55,364 nucleotides of DNA from Verrucomicrobiota bacterium (GTDB lineage: Bacteria > Verrucomicrobiota > Verrucomicrobiia > Verrucomicrobiales > Verrucomicrobiaceae), in NCBI GenBank assembly GCA_025360015.1, contig JANYCZ010000072.1, forward strand, positions 1-55,364, read 5' to 3'. The translations under genes and the position numbers were made by a program. Shown here one piece after another: positions 9,113 to 18,124 of the stretch (the stretch's first letter is position 1; the number at the start of each line of letters is the position of its first letter). Under the pieces are notes generated by a model. The model was not told the DNA's origin and ran no database searches. It worked only from the letters and a program-made list of their open reading frames with translations.

Positions 9113-10021
9113 CTACTTCGCCAGCTTGTCCTTTAAGAACCCGAACAGGTCCGGGTACTTCATGTGCTCGTAGTCGTTGTTGTAATTGATCTCGTGCTCG
9201 ATCCCGACGGCCTTCAGTTTCTCGGCGATGCCGGCACCGAAGTTGCCGGAGTGCACCGGGTCTTTGGCGGGCGGCTGGCCGAGGTTCGGTGGGCCGTCGT
9301 AAAAGAGGAGCACGGGCGGATCGTCCGCGCTGGCGAGGGCGTACGGGGAGAATTGTTCGATCCAGGGCATGAGGCTGTCCCGCTTGTCCAGGAACTCCTG
9401 CATGCTGCCGAGGCCGAAGGCGTGGTTGCCGTAATCGTTGTTGGGTACCCAGGCCTTCATCTGCTTGGGGTCCAGCGAAGTTTGCGGCACGAAGGCCATG
9501 ACGCAGCGCAGGCGGGTGGATTCATGCGCGATGGGATCGGCGCTTTTGGCGTCCGCCATGTCGGGGTGAAAGCCAAGCCACAGCACGGTGAAGCCACCGG
9601 CTGAGCCGCCACAGCCGCCGATGCGGTCTTTGTCGAAGTGCCACTCGGCCGCTTTGCTGCGGACAAACTGCAGGGCACGCGCTGAATCATCCAGGCAGGC
9701 CTTCACCGGCGGTGTGATCTTCTCCGCCTGCGCATCGGGGATGAAGCGGTAGTTGATGGAAACCACGGAGATGCCGTTTTCGAGGCACTTGGCGAGGAAA
9801 TCGGGATTCACCTTGTCGCCGCCCATCCAGCCGCCGCCATGGACGAAGAACAGCAGAGGCGTGGGCTTCTCAGCTTTCGCCTGGTAGAAGTCGAGCACCT
9901 GCTTCTCGTGCTTGCCGTAGGCCACATTGGCCTGAGTGGGGGCCGGGGCCGGAGTTTGGGCGAAAATGGGGACGCCTGCCAGCAGGCAGAAGGCGGAGAC
10001 GAGAGAGCGAGGGTGAAGCAT
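9113..10021 (-). CDS. Secreted alpha/beta-hydrolase, esterase/lipase type
   Basis: A 302-residue exported hydrolase. A Sec signal peptide ends near AGVPIFA-Q (residue 21). The mature part has the oxyanion-hole motif HGGGW, a nucleophile elbow GGSAGG (Ser140) and a late His in DYEHMKYPD. This places it with BD-FAE/carboxylesterase-like hydrolases acting on ester bonds, probably of polysaccharide or lipid substrates. The specificity is not visible. The ATG opening MLHPRSLVSAF was chosen because it gives a clean signal peptide. The frame is open for 58 more codons upstream without homology. The gene stands alone, flanked on both sides by copies of the long palindromic repeat. Confidence 0.9.
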   Translation of the reverse strand: MLHPRSLVSAFCLLAGVPIFAQTPAPAPTQANVAYGKHEKQVLDFYQAKAEKPTPLLFFVHGGGWMGGDKVNPDFLAKCLENGISVVSINYRFIPDAQAEKITPPVKACLDDSARALQFVRSKAAEWHFDKDRIGGCGGSAGGFTVLWLGFHPDMADAKSADPIAHESTRLRCVMAFVPQTSLDPKQMKAWVPNNDYGNHAFGLGSMQEFLDKRDSLMPWIEQFSPYALASADDPPVLLFYDGPPNLGQPPAKDPVHSGNFGAGIAEKLKAVGIEHEINYNNDYEHMKYPDLFGFLKDKLAK

Positions 10022-10204
10022 GGCGGAAGTGGAGGGGACAGCTATGTAATCAGCACTGGGTAAAAATGACGAACGAATAAAATCGAAAGCCTCAAGAATG
10101 TCGAATGCGCTATCCTGATGCCGAATTAAACGGCACTCGATTAAGGCAGGGTATCGTTCGTTTTCGCAGCCTGCCGGTAGCTCCTGGTCCTGCACTCACG
10201 CGAA

Positions 10205-10370
10205 CGCGACAGCGTCTTGGAGTGCGTGCGGCAAGCCTCGGCGCGCCGCCGCTTTCGCAGGCCGGACGACGCGCTGAGTCCGAAGAGCATTCTTCACCCC
10301 GCGAAAGCGGTGTCGGCGATGCAGGCTTGCGCCGTGCATCTCTGCCACCGCAGTCCACGACGCTGTCGCG
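10205..10370. repeat. Copy 2 of the long palindromic repeat (166 bp)
   Basis: A long imperfect inverted repeat. The left arm starts CGCGACAGCGTCTTGGAGTG and runs to GCCGCTTTCGCAGG. The right arm runs from GCGAAAGCGGTGTCGGCGATG to CCACGACGCTGTCGCG. The outer 12 bases pair perfectly and the inner arms with mismatches. The centre (GCGCTGAGTCC...TTCTTCACC) is nearly identical to that of the copy at 29196. It lies in the 493-nt gap between the esterase start and the kup stop. The rest of that gap shows no gene. Confidence 0.8.
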
Positions 10371-10440
10371 TGGCTCGGGTGCCCCAGACCTCCAAAACAC
10401 ACGATAGCAACCCTTAACCGAGTGCCATTCATGCCGGATT

Positions 10441-10475
10441 TAGAACCACGGATCACACGAATTTTCACGGATACC
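10441..10475. repeat. Short 'accacggatcacacgaa' intergenic motif
   Basis: The stretch GAACCACGGATCACACGAA followed by TTTTCACGGAT has the look of a dispersed intergenic motif of repeated CACGGAT/CACGAAT units. A partial relative, AACCACGAATG, is present on the minus strand near 15659-15675. Its function is unknown, and only two partial occurrences are visible in this window. Confidence 0.35.
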
Positions 10476-10514
10476 GGAGGCTGACATCATGGCGCTGATC
10501 CTTGCTGCTTGTCT

Positions 10515-12404
10515 CTAGACCTCCAGCTGAATGCCCAGTTCAATGACCTGCCGTGGCGGGAGATCGAAGTATCCTGTGGCAGGGCGGGAGAGGCGGGAGA
10601 GGGTGACGAAGAGCCTTTTCCGCCAAGCGGCCATTTTGCCGGGGCCGTTGGTCAGCAGCACTTCGCGGCTCTGGTAGAAGGTGATGCCGTTGCGCTTCAC
10701 CTTGGTCTTCTCGCTCATCGCCGCGCAGAGGTCATTGAACACATCGGGCGACTCGGAGAAGCCGTAGTGCAGGACGACGCGGTAGAACTCCTCGTGATAC
10801 TCGCTGATCTCGTGGCGCGTTGCGTCGCCGCACACATACGGGACGTTCTCGAACTTCACGCTAAGCAGGACCACCTGCTTGTGCAGCGCCTTGTTGTGCT
10901 TGAGGTGATGCAGCAGCGCCAGCGGCAGGCCATCCGCGCTGGCGGACATGAAGACGGCGGTGCCGGGCACGCGAATGACGCGGTCTTTTTTGATTTCATC
11001 AATCAGATGCACCACGGGCAGGCGGCCCCGCTGCATGGCCTCATACAGGATGGCGCGGCCATCGGTCCATGTTTTCATGATGACCCAGATGCAGGCCGCC
11101 ACCGCGAGCGGGAACCACGCGCCCTGCATGAATTTAATCAGGCTGCCGGAGACGTAACCGAGCTCGATGATGGTGAAGACGAGCACCGGCAGGAAGGCCT
11201 TCCAAAAGGACCAGTCCCAAATGCGGCGGGCGACGAAATAGAACAGGATGCTGGTGAGGAACATCTCCATGGACACCGAGAGGCCGTAGGCGGAGGCCAG
11301 ATTGCTGGAGGTCTCAAAGCCGATCACCAAGGCGATGCAGGCGACCATGAGGAGGAAATTCACCTGCGGCATGTAGATCTGCCCGCGCACATCCGGGTTG
11401 GTGTGGATGATCTTCAGGCGCGGCAGATAGCCGAGTTGCACCGCCTGCTGCGTGAGCGAATACACGCCGGTGATCATGGCCTGCGAGGCGATGATGGTGG
11501 CCGCTGTGGCGAGGATGATCATGGGCACCAGCAGGCTCTGAGGCACCAGCTTGAAGAAGGGATGCTCCAGAGCTTTCGGATCGCTGATGACCAGGGCCCC
11601 CTGGCCGAGGTAGTTCAAGATGAGCGAGGGATAGACGAGGATGAACCAGGCGCGCTTCAGCGGCTTCGCGCCGAAGTGGCCGATGTCCGCATACAGCGCC
11701 TCACAGCCGGTGACCGCCAGCAGCACCATGCCCATGATGACGATGCCGTGGTAGCCGTGGTGCATGAGGTAATAAATGCCCCAGTGCGGAGACAGCGCCG
11801 CGATGACTTCCGGATGCTCGATGTAGCGATAGAATCCCAGAGTGGCCAGCGCGGTGAACCACAGGATCATGATCGGCCCGAAGGCCACGCCGATCCGCGC
11901 GGTGCCGTGCTTCTGCACCATGAACAGGCCAAAGATGATGGCCACGGAGATGTACACGATGATGTGCTGCGGCAGTTCGGCGTTGATCTGCTTCATGCCT
12001 TCCACGGCGGAAAGCACCGAGATGGCGGGAGTGATCATGCCATCCCCATAGAGCAAGGCGGCACCAAACAGCACGACGAGCACGACGATGCCGCTGGCTC
12101 TGGGGCCGAGGGCCTCTTTTTTGGAGCGCAGCAAGGACAGCAGGGCAAACATGCCGCCCTCTCCCTGCGCCGTGGCCTGGCTGAGCAGCCCGAGGTATTT
12201 GATCGAAACCATCAGCGTGAGCGACCAAAACATCAGCGAGATGGGCCCGTAGATCATGTCCACGCCATCGCGGCCTGGAGTGTAACCCGCATGCGTGAGG
12301 CATTCCCGCAGCGCATAGAGCGGACTGGTGCCGATGTCCCCGAATACCACACCCAAGGCAACAAGAGCCAGGGTCCAACTGTTTGAGTTTTTGTGTTCTG
12401 ACAT
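10515..12404 (-). CDS. kup: Kup (TrkD) potassium uptake transporter
   Basis: A 629-residue inner-membrane KUP/HAK/KT family potassium-proton symporter of the length usual for bacterial Kup. The N-terminus carries the family signature ALGVVFGDIGTSPLYALRE, followed by GEGGMFALLSLL, YGDGMITPAISVLSA, GCEALYADIGHFG and about 12 hydrophobic segments. The C-terminal cytoplasmic part (about 460-629) includes VPGTAVFMS and the late NGITFYQSREVL. It takes up K+ at low concentration or under acid or osmotic stress. The same-strand ceramidase-like gene ends 125 nt upstream. The leader holds two hairpins and a direct repeat (separate entry), so it may be controlled on its own. No Shine-Dalgarno sequence is present. 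Confidence 0.97.
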   Translation of the reverse strand: MSEHKNSNSWTLALVALGVVFGDIGTSPLYALRECLTHAGYTPGRDGVDMIYGPISLMFWSLTLMVSIKYLGLLSQATAQGEGGMFALLSLLRSKKEALGPRASGIVVLVVLFGAALLYGDGMITPAISVLSAVEGMKQINAELPQHIIVYISVAIIFGLFMVQKHGTARIGVAFGPIMILWFTALATLGFYRYIEHPEVIAALSPHWGIYYLMHHGYHGIVIMGMVLLAVTGCEALYADIGHFGAKPLKRAWFILVYPSLILNYLGQGALVISDPKALEHPFFKLVPQSLLVPMIILATAATIIASQAMITGVYSLTQQAVQLGYLPRLKIIHTNPDVRGQIYMPQVNFLLMVACIALVIGFETSSNLASAYGLSVSMEMFLTSILFYFVARRIWDWSFWKAFLPVLVFTIIELGYVSGSLIKFMQGAWFPLAVAACIWVIMKTWTDGRAILYEAMQRGRLPVVHLIDEIKKDRVIRVPGTAVFMSASADGLPLALLHHLKHNKALHKQVVLLSVKFENVPYVCGDATRHEISEYHEEFYRVVLHYGFSESPDVFNDLCAAMSEKTKVKRNGITFYQSREVLLTNGPGKMAAWRKRLFVTLSRLSRPATGYFDLPPRQVIELGIQLEV

Positions 12405-12411
12405 GAGGTGT

Positions 12412-12490
12412 CTTCGGGACGTTCCCGAAGCCCTGTTTCATCAGGGACAGTTTCTGTTAGCCAGCGAAGGCGCAGATGCAAGGGACAGTT
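12412..12490 (-). promoter_or_regulatory. Structured kup leader: two adjacent hairpins and a direct repeat
   Basis: Immediately upstream of the kup start lie two abutting perfect hairpins, CTTCGGGA-CGT-TCCCGAAG (12412-12430) and CCCTG-TTTCAT-CAGGG (12431-12446). The first ends 8 nt from the ATG and could affect ribosome access. The 10-mer AGGGACAGTT occurs twice, at 12443-12452 and 12481-12490. I could not match this to a known riboswitch. In particular, I do not see a ydaO/c-di-AMP architecture. An operator or translational control element is possible. Confidence 0.35.
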
Positions 12491-12529
12491 CGGCGCAATG
12501 GCTGCGCAAATGAACAGTTCAGGGTGGTG

Positions 12530-14638
12530 TTATTTGACCTCCAGCTTCGCGATCTCCTCCGCCTTCAGCGCCCGGTCAAACACCGCGATCTCATCCAGCC
12601 GCCCTTCGAAGTTCGAGTCGTTGTCGCTGCGACCACCGAAAAAATATTCATGCGGCGCCTTGGGCGCATCCATGCCGCTCTCCGTTTCAAGTTCGAGCGT
12701 TCCATTGAGGTAGGCACGCACCTTGTTCTTGTCACGCACGAGCACCAGATGCTGCCACTGCCAGCGCGGGATTTCAGTCTTGCCGGCCACCACGCTCTTC
12801 TCATCCGTCCCGCTGAAGAAGATCAGCCGGCCGGTGTTGCCGCTCTTGCCGCTCTTGCCGCCGATGCCCACATGCTCGCCGTTCACACTGAGTCCTTGAT
12901 CGTGGCCTCGGGAAACCAACCAGCCGCTGGTATCGCGCCCCTCATTCGGCATGCCGTTCCAAAACCAAAGGGAGAGGGAGTATTGGCTGCCAAGCCCAGG
13001 AAGGCGTGAGCGGATGCGCGCGCCGACGAGATGGGGTGCGCGGTTCACCTCGCCATCGGCACAAAAGCTTGCCGACTTGGGGCCTTCGAGATAGTAGGCC
13101 ACATCGCGCTCATACACGGCGTCCTTGCCATGAGCACTCGCATCCGCTGCGACCGGGCCGGTGAACTCGTTCAGCCGCCAGTAAGCCGCCGGTTTCAGGG
13201 CCAGCACGGCCTTGGCTGCTGCGCCATCGCTGAGCTTCCACTCCTGGCGTGGCTTGGCGGCGACCCGTTCAAGCGCTGCGATGGCAGCGTTTGCTATCTT
13301 CGGCTCGGCATTCACCTCCAGTCCGGCGGAACGCGCCGCCCAAGTGTTGTAGCCACCCCAGGCATGCATCTCCGGCGGCGGGATGTAGCCGTCACCGCCA
13401 TTCGCGAGTTCGATGACCATGGTGTGTTTCAGAGGGCTGGCCGCTTTGATCTTCAAGCCGGTGATGGCATACGTTTCATTTGGCGTGGTGGCGATGCCGA
13501 TGTCACCGAGGCGCAGCGCCTGCACCACGATCTCCGTCTGCTGCCGCTCCTGCAGGATGATCTGCTCGCGCGCATAGACTTCCGTGGGTGTCTTTGCCAG
13601 CCGGTCTCCAATCTCCGTCACCACGCGCTGCGCCCACTCAAGGCGCTGCTTGTCCGGCGTGCGGTACTTTAAATTCATGCGCGTCTCCGCCATCGCCAGG
13701 GTGGGTTGCTCGTCGTACTTGATGCCCGCATAGGCTTTGATCGCGATGTCGAGCAACTGGTTGGCGTACTCATCGATGGTTGTCTTGGGCCGCTCCTTTT
13801 CCGGGATGCGGTAATCGGTGCGAAAGATGTCGCCGCTGCAGCCATGCGAGATCATGCCGACCATGCTGCCCTGCGGATCGAGACGCTGCTTCAGCCCATC
13901 TGAAAACAGGCCGAAGTAATCCGCGCTGATGTCCTTGTCACCGAAGTAGTGCATGGAGAAGTTCGCCAGCACCGCCAGCGGTTTTCCGCCCTTCGTTTGA
14001 ATGGAGATGAGAGAGAGATCAGGATCTTCCGGTCCGGCCTCGCCGGTGACATCGTCGAGATTGCGCCCGGCATGCATGTTCGCCCGCACGGATTTGTTGC
14101 CAAACGGATCATCGACCATGCGGTCCGGCCGGCGAATCCACTGCCGCAGTGCGGTGAACTCAGCGGCATCCGCTTTGGCAAAGCCGATGCGCGCAGGCAC
14201 CATGGCCGCCTGCGCTGCGGCGATGGCTTCCACGAGTTTCTCCTTCAAAAACGGCACGTAGTTCGGATCAGGATCGGTGCCCAGGCAGCCCATGGAGGCC
14301 GGGGTGGAGTGCGCATGCGTGGCGGAAATGAGCATGCGGTCTGCGGGGATCCCGGTCTTGGCGGCAGCCATCTTTTTGGCATCGTCCAGCACCTCACGGC
14401 TCATCATGCAACTGTCCGCCACCACGATGGCGATCTGTGTCTTTCCATCCGTCGCCACGATGGCCCGTGCATTCACGCGGGTGTTGATCTTGTCCACGTA
14501 GCGGCTCAGCATTCCGCCATTCACCAGCACCGGCAGCTTCGGCGGTGTGATGTCGGTGATTGCAGCGCCCGCTTTGAATTCAGCGCGGAGCGTGGTCGTG
14601 AGCAGCAGGAAGAGGATGGGAAGAGAGTGGCGCAGCAT
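12530..14638 (-). CDS. Secreted neutral-ceramidase-like hydrolase with C-terminal LamG domain
   Basis: A 702-residue exported protein. Signal peptide MLRHSLPILFLLLTTTLRA is followed by a neutral/alkaline ceramidase-like N-terminal domain (about 20-440). Recognisable motifs are AGAAITDITPP, ISATHAHSTPASMG (probable metal-binding histidines) and ISHGCSGDIF, which resembles the ceramidase nucleophile region. From about 515 to the end is a concanavalin A/LamG-type fold (LKPAAYWRLNE, SLSLWFWNG, NFEGRLDEIAVFDRAL), common as a carbohydrate- or surface-binding module in this phylum. True ceramidases lack this module, so substrate assignment to ceramide is unsafe. The ATG at 14638 gives the signal peptide, and an upstream in-frame ATG would not. 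It lies between sialate O-acetylesterase and kup on one strand. Confidence 0.88.
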   Translation of the reverse strand: MLRHSLPILFLLLTTTLRAEFKAGAAITDITPPKLPVLVNGGMLSRYVDKINTRVNARAIVATDGKTQIAIVVADSCMMSREVLDDAKKMAAAKTGIPADRMLISATHAHSTPASMGCLGTDPDPNYVPFLKEKLVEAIAAAQAAMVPARIGFAKADAAEFTALRQWIRRPDRMVDDPFGNKSVRANMHAGRNLDDVTGEAGPEDPDLSLISIQTKGGKPLAVLANFSMHYFGDKDISADYFGLFSDGLKQRLDPQGSMVGMISHGCSGDIFRTDYRIPEKERPKTTIDEYANQLLDIAIKAYAGIKYDEQPTLAMAETRMNLKYRTPDKQRLEWAQRVVTEIGDRLAKTPTEVYAREQIILQERQQTEIVVQALRLGDIGIATTPNETYAITGLKIKAASPLKHTMVIELANGGDGYIPPPEMHAWGGYNTWAARSAGLEVNAEPKIANAAIAALERVAAKPRQEWKLSDGAAAKAVLALKPAAYWRLNEFTGPVAADASAHGKDAVYERDVAYYLEGPKSASFCADGEVNRAPHLVGARIRSRLPGLGSQYSLSLWFWNGMPNEGRDTSGWLVSRGHDQGLSVNGEHVGIGGKSGKSGNTGRLIFFSGTDEKSVVAGKTEIPRWQWQHLVLVRDKNKVRAYLNGTLELETESGMDAPKAPHEYFFGGRSDNDSNFEGRLDEIAVFDRALKAEEIAKLEVK

Positions 14639-14709
14639 GGTGCGTGAGAATACGCACCAAAGGGCGGCCCTTTTTACGCCCATTTCGGCCCCTTTTGCGC
14701 CTGGCATTC

Positions 14710-15495
14710 TTACTTGCTCATCTGCAAAAACGCCGCTGCATAGCGTTTGCCCAGCTCGCGATACGCCGCCGCATCGAAGTGCACCTTGTCACCTTTGTGG
14801 TTCAGACCCTGCGCAGTCACGAAGGCCGTGTGGGGCACCTGTTTTGGCAGACCGAGGTGCACCTGATCGACGCTGATTTTCTCACGGGTCCATGGGGAGT
14901 CATCAAACTTGCCCATCTGCCCGGCGATGAACGGCACCTCGGGCAGTTTCACGAGTGCACGCAGGCGTTTGATAAGATCATGCATCTTGGCGGCATATGC
15001 GGGAGCCAGCTCTGCCGTGGAATCGCTCTCGCCCTGATGCCAGAGGATGCCCTTGAGCGTGCCCGCTGGCAGCGCGAGCTCCACTCGCTTCACCATGTCA
15101 TCCCACGGATAGCTTTTGGTCGGTGGATAAAACACGCCGGGCTTCCAGGAGTCGATAGGAGAGCCGCCGACCGCGCAGGGGATCAAACCAATCGTCGCGC
15201 CCGGATTCGCCTTCGCGATGATCTCGCCAAACGTTTTGCCCAGGCCTACACCTGCCGCCGGTTTGTCAAAGTGCAGAGGATCCACGGCAGGCACCCATTG
15301 GCCTTCTTTGTTCAGCATGAGCACGCGTGGGTTGACCTCCTTGTCCTGGGCCTCCACCACCCCACGGCCCGCCATGTTTGACTGGCCGACGAGCAGAAAG
15401 AGATAGAACTTGTCCTTGGCGGGCAGAGGAGTGTCTGCGGCCGAGGAGAAGGTGCTGGTGAAAAGGGTTAGCAGGCACAGGAGGGTGCGGATCAT
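14710..15495 (-). CDS. Sialate O-acetylesterase-like SGNH hydrolase
   Basis: A 261-residue exported esterase of the SASA (formerly DUF303) group. A signal peptide ends near SSA-AD (residue 20). Block I is VGQSNMAG (Ser39 nucleophile), followed by IPCAVGGSPID, the family motif GILWHQGESD and a late DKVHFDAAAY that supplies the Asp/His pair. Enzymes of this family remove acetyl groups from sialic acids or from plant polysaccharides such as xylan. In a bacterium with this many secreted hydrolases the latter is as likely. It is 71 nt upstream of the ceramidase-like gene on the same strand. Confidence 0.92.
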   Translation of the reverse strand: MIRTLLCLLTLFTSTFSSAADTPLPAKDKFYLFLLVGQSNMAGRGVVEAQDKEVNPRVLMLNKEGQWVPAVDPLHFDKPAAGVGLGKTFGEIIAKANPGATIGLIPCAVGGSPIDSWKPGVFYPPTKSYPWDDMVKRVELALPAGTLKGILWHQGESDSTAELAPAYAAKMHDLIKRLRALVKLPEVPFIAGQMGKFDDSPWTREKISVDQVHLGLPKQVPHTAFVTAQGLNHKGDKVHFDAAAYRELGKRYAAAFLQMSK

Positions 15496-15685
15496 GGTGG
15501 GAAATGAGGGAAGGGGGAACGTGCGGACGAGGAGCTTGTTGCAGAGGATGTGCAGATCCATTTCTATTCGTATTGGCGCGGCATCCTGACCGCATCGAGT
15601 TCACACAACTGGCACCCGAGGGAGCCCTCTGATTCGCGACTAGGCGTGATCATTCCGCTGCATTCGTGGTTAAACTCAAGGCCCC

Positions 15686-16516
15686 TCACTTCAGCGTCTT
15701 CTTCAGCCATGCAATCAACTGCGTCTGATAGTCCGAGCCCAGCTTGTCCCAGCTACCCATGCCATGACCGCCACCGGGGATGACGATGGTTTCGCAGCTA
15801 TTGCCTGCGGCTTTCATCTTCGCCTCAAAGTTCACGCTTTGCGCCAGCGGCACCTTGTCATCCTTGTCACCGTGGATCTGCAGGAAGGGCGGCAGGCCGG
15901 GGCGCATTTGGTGACTGGGCGAAATGATAGCCAGCTTCGTCCATGTGGCTTCATTGAGTTCATCCATGCCGATGAAACCTGCCAGACCACCGAGCGCATT
16001 GCGCATCCTCACCTGCGCCACGAGATCATGTGGCGTATAAAACGGCACCACAGCGGCCACGCGCGTTTCGTCATTGGCGGTCACACCTGCGGCCGAGACT
16101 AAGTATCCGCCTGCGGATTCGCCGATGAGCGCGATGCGCTTCACATCCACCTTATACTCCGCTGCGTGCGCCTTCACCCACCTGATGGCCGAGTTCACAT
16201 CATCCACGCAGGCCGGCCACTGATGCTGCGGCGCGAGGCGGTAGTTGATCGTGAACCACGCGAAGCCCGCCTTCGACAGCGGCTCAAACAGCGGCTTGAT
16301 GAACGAATGCTTGTCCCCCTTGGTGAAGCCGCCGCCATGCACGAGGATGCAGGTGGCAAAGGGGCCTGCGCCTTCTGGTGTGAATGCATCAAGCGTCAGC
16401 GAGACGTCGCCTTCTTTGGCGAATTCGATGTCCTGCTTGAGGCCGGGCATCGTGAAGGTGTCGGCGGCAGAGAGTGCGGTGGTGAGGAGCAGGGCGAGCA
16501 GCAGAGCGGATTTCAT
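15686..16516 (-). CDS. Secreted alpha/beta-hydrolase esterase
   Basis: A 276-residue exported carboxylesterase-like enzyme. Signal peptide MKSALLLALLLTTALSA is followed by HGGGFTKGDK (oxyanion hole), GESAGGY (Ser134 nucleophile), HGDKDDKVPL (acid) and PGGGHGMGSW (His). The triad is complete. It is typical of BD-FAE/esterase-lipase proteins that deacylate polysaccharides. It differs clearly from the esterase at 9113. It is divergent from ndh with 123 nt between the starts. The 190-nt gap downstream to the sialate esterase contains only the AACCACGAATG-type motif. Confidence 0.92.
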   Translation of the reverse strand: MKSALLLALLLTTALSAADTFTMPGLKQDIEFAKEGDVSLTLDAFTPEGAGPFATCILVHGGGFTKGDKHSFIKPLFEPLSKAGFAWFTINYRLAPQHQWPACVDDVNSAIRWVKAHAAEYKVDVKRIALIGESAGGYLVSAAGVTANDETRVAAVVPFYTPHDLVAQVRMRNALGGLAGFIGMDELNEATWTKLAIISPSHQMRPGLPPFLQIHGDKDDKVPLAQSVNFEAKMKAAGNSCETIVIPGGGHGMGSWDKLGSDYQTQLIAWLKKTLK

Positions 16517-16639
16517 GGTGCGTCATTAACGGTACTGGCGACGAGGCTTATCGTTTATTCATGCAACTCGCTGATGCCTGTGAAAAGCGAAATAGGAGTA
16601 GCGGGTTTGCTGTCCGTCTGCGCCATGCTCTAGTGAGGC

Positions 16640-17878
16640 ATGAAGCAGCAACGTGTCTTGATTCTCGGGGGTGGTTTTGCCGGTCTGGCCTGTGCCAAGA
16701 GCTTTCCTGAAGAACACTTTGCCGTGACGCTGGTGGATCGCTGGAATCATCATCTGTTTCAGCCGCTGCTGTATCAGGTGGCAACGGGTGGACTGGCCAT
16801 GACCGACATCGCGCAGCCGCTGCGGTCGATTCTCGCGCAGCATAAAAATGTGACGACCTTGATGGATGAAGTGCGCAGCATTGATCTCGCTGCGAAGCAG
16901 GTGCACCTGAAAGACCATGTGCTGGATTACGACTATCTGGTGATCGCCGTCGGAGCGAAGACGGGCTACTTCGGTCATGATGACTGGGCCGCGCACACGC
17001 TGGGATTGAAAAGTCTAGATGATGCGATGGCGATCCGTAAAAAAGTGCTGCTGACTTTTGAAAAAGCAGAGTCGTCGGATGATCCGCAGGAAACCGCGCG
17101 GCTGATGACGATGGTCATCGTTGGCGGTGGGCCGACAGGAGTGGAGATGGCGGGCTCTCTGGCTGAACTGGCGAAGATGGTGCTGAAGGATGACTTTCGG
17201 CGTATCGATCCCAGTTTGACGAAGGTCCACCTCATCGAGGGTGGTCCGAAACTGCTGCCGACTTTTCCAGGGAGCCTGCCGGACTACACGCGCGCACGGC
17301 TTGAGAAGCTGGGGGTCACGGTGCACCTGAACTCGCAGGTGAAGGAGGTGGGCGCAGGGTATGTGATCACAGGAGATCAGCGCATCGAGTCCGATATCAT
17401 CATCTGGGCCGCAGGGGTGGAGGCCAGCGGTCTGACACGCACGCTGGCAGGTGTGCCGCTGGATCGCGCAGGGCGCATTCAGGTGCAGCCAGATCTGAGT
17501 CTGCCTGGGCATCCCGAAGTTTTCGCTGCCGGTGACCTGGTGGCATTGACGGATACCAAGGGCGTCCGTGTGCCCGGCGTCAGCCCGGCGGCGATCCAGA
17601 TGGGACACTTCATCGCCAAGGCCATCCGGGAGGAAGGCATGACGCTGCCGCGCACGCCTTTCACCTACTTTGACAAAGGCAGCATGGCCACCATCGGCCG
17701 CAGCGCAGCGGTGGTGAGCTTTGCCGGCATGCAGCTACGCGGCATGCTGGCCTGGCTCATGTGGCTCTTTGTGCATCTGCTCTTCCTCATGGGCATGCGC
17801 AATCGCGTCATCGTCTTTCTCCACTGGGTGTGGTCCTACATCACGTGGCAGCGCGGCGCGCGGATCATTCAGCCGTGA
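16640..17878 (+). CDS. ndh: Type II NADH dehydrogenase (NDH-2)
   Basis: A 412-residue FAD-dependent NAD(P)H:quinone oxidoreductase. The first Rossmann motif LILGGGFAGLACAK binds FAD and the second VIVGGGPTGVEMAGSLAE binds NADH. FQPLLYQVATGGL and the C-terminal AAGDL and GVSPAAIQMG blocks are NDH-2 signatures. The hydrophobic/amphipathic C-terminus (MLAWLMWLFVHLLFLMGMRNR) fits monotopic association with the cytoplasmic membrane. It passes electrons to quinone without pumping protons. A GAGG lies one base from the ATG, too close for a normal ribosome-binding site. It is monocistronic, as the next gene converges. Confidence 0.95.
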   Translation: MKQQRVLILGGGFAGLACAKSFPEEHFAVTLVDRWNHHLFQPLLYQVATGGLAMTDIAQPLRSILAQHKNVTTLMDEVRSIDLAAKQVHLKDHVLDYDYLVIAVGAKTGYFGHDDWAAHTLGLKSLDDAMAIRKKVLLTFEKAESSDDPQETARLMTMVIVGGGPTGVEMAGSLAELAKMVLKDDFRRIDPSLTKVHLIEGGPKLLPTFPGSLPDYTRARLEKLGVTVHLNSQVKEVGAGYVITGDQRIESDIIIWAAGVEASGLTRTLAGVPLDRAGRIQVQPDLSLPGHPEVFAAGDLVALTDTKGVRVPGVSPAAIQMGHFIAKAIREEGMTLPRTPFTYFDKGSMATIGRSAAVVSFAGMQLRGMLAWLMWLFVHLLFLMGMRNRVIVFLHWVWSYITWQRGARIIQP

Positions 17879-17893
17879 GCGTGGCAGGAGCGC

Positions 17894-18070
17894 GGAATTG
17901 ATTCCGCAGCACTCCGCCGGAGCGCCAGACTCTCTTGCCCGCGAATCGCTCTCTTCAATCCGAGGATCAGATCGTCTGCGCCGTTCAGCGTGGATCGCAC
18001 GCGATGGGCCGATACTGGCTGTAGGGCGAGCGGTAGGAATGGGTGCTTGCGGAGGGCTGCGGAATCAATT
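17894..18070. repeat. Long inverted repeat with 24-nt arms
   Basis: The left arm at 17894-17917 (GGAATTGATTCCGCAGCA then CTCCGC) is repeated in inverted orientation at 18047-18070 with a single mismatch. Each arm itself contains the smaller palindrome GGAATTGATTCC. About 130 nt separate the arms, with no gene. It lies between the convergent ndh and secreted-protein genes. This looks like a distinct palindromic family from the TTGGAGTGCG elements. No second copy is visible here. Confidence 0.75.
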
Positions 18071-18088
18071 CCTCACCTCGCGACCGGC

Positions 18089-18112
18089 GGGCACGCAAGC
18101 CTTGGCCTGCGT
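18089..18112. terminator. Hairpin between convergent genes
   Basis: GCACGCA-A-GCC-TT-GGC-C-TGCGTGC forms a 10-bp stem with one A/C mismatch. It lies 12 nt from the stop of the convergent secreted-protein gene. No T-run follows on either strand, so termination would have to be Rho-assisted or the hairpin may protect mRNA ends. Confidence 0.35.
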
Positions 18113-18124
18113 GCGTGAAGCCCT

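Noticed and set aside
10509..12386. 625-codon plus-strand open frame opposite kup
   Set aside because: Exact antisense of the kup gene, which has a full Kup signature. The translated product is His/Gln/Asp-rich with no domain, typical of a high-GC shadow frame.
12405..12460. CTGATGA motif in the kup leader, possible hammerhead ribozyme
   Set aside because: The required stem II and GAAA are missing; only the short core motif matches.
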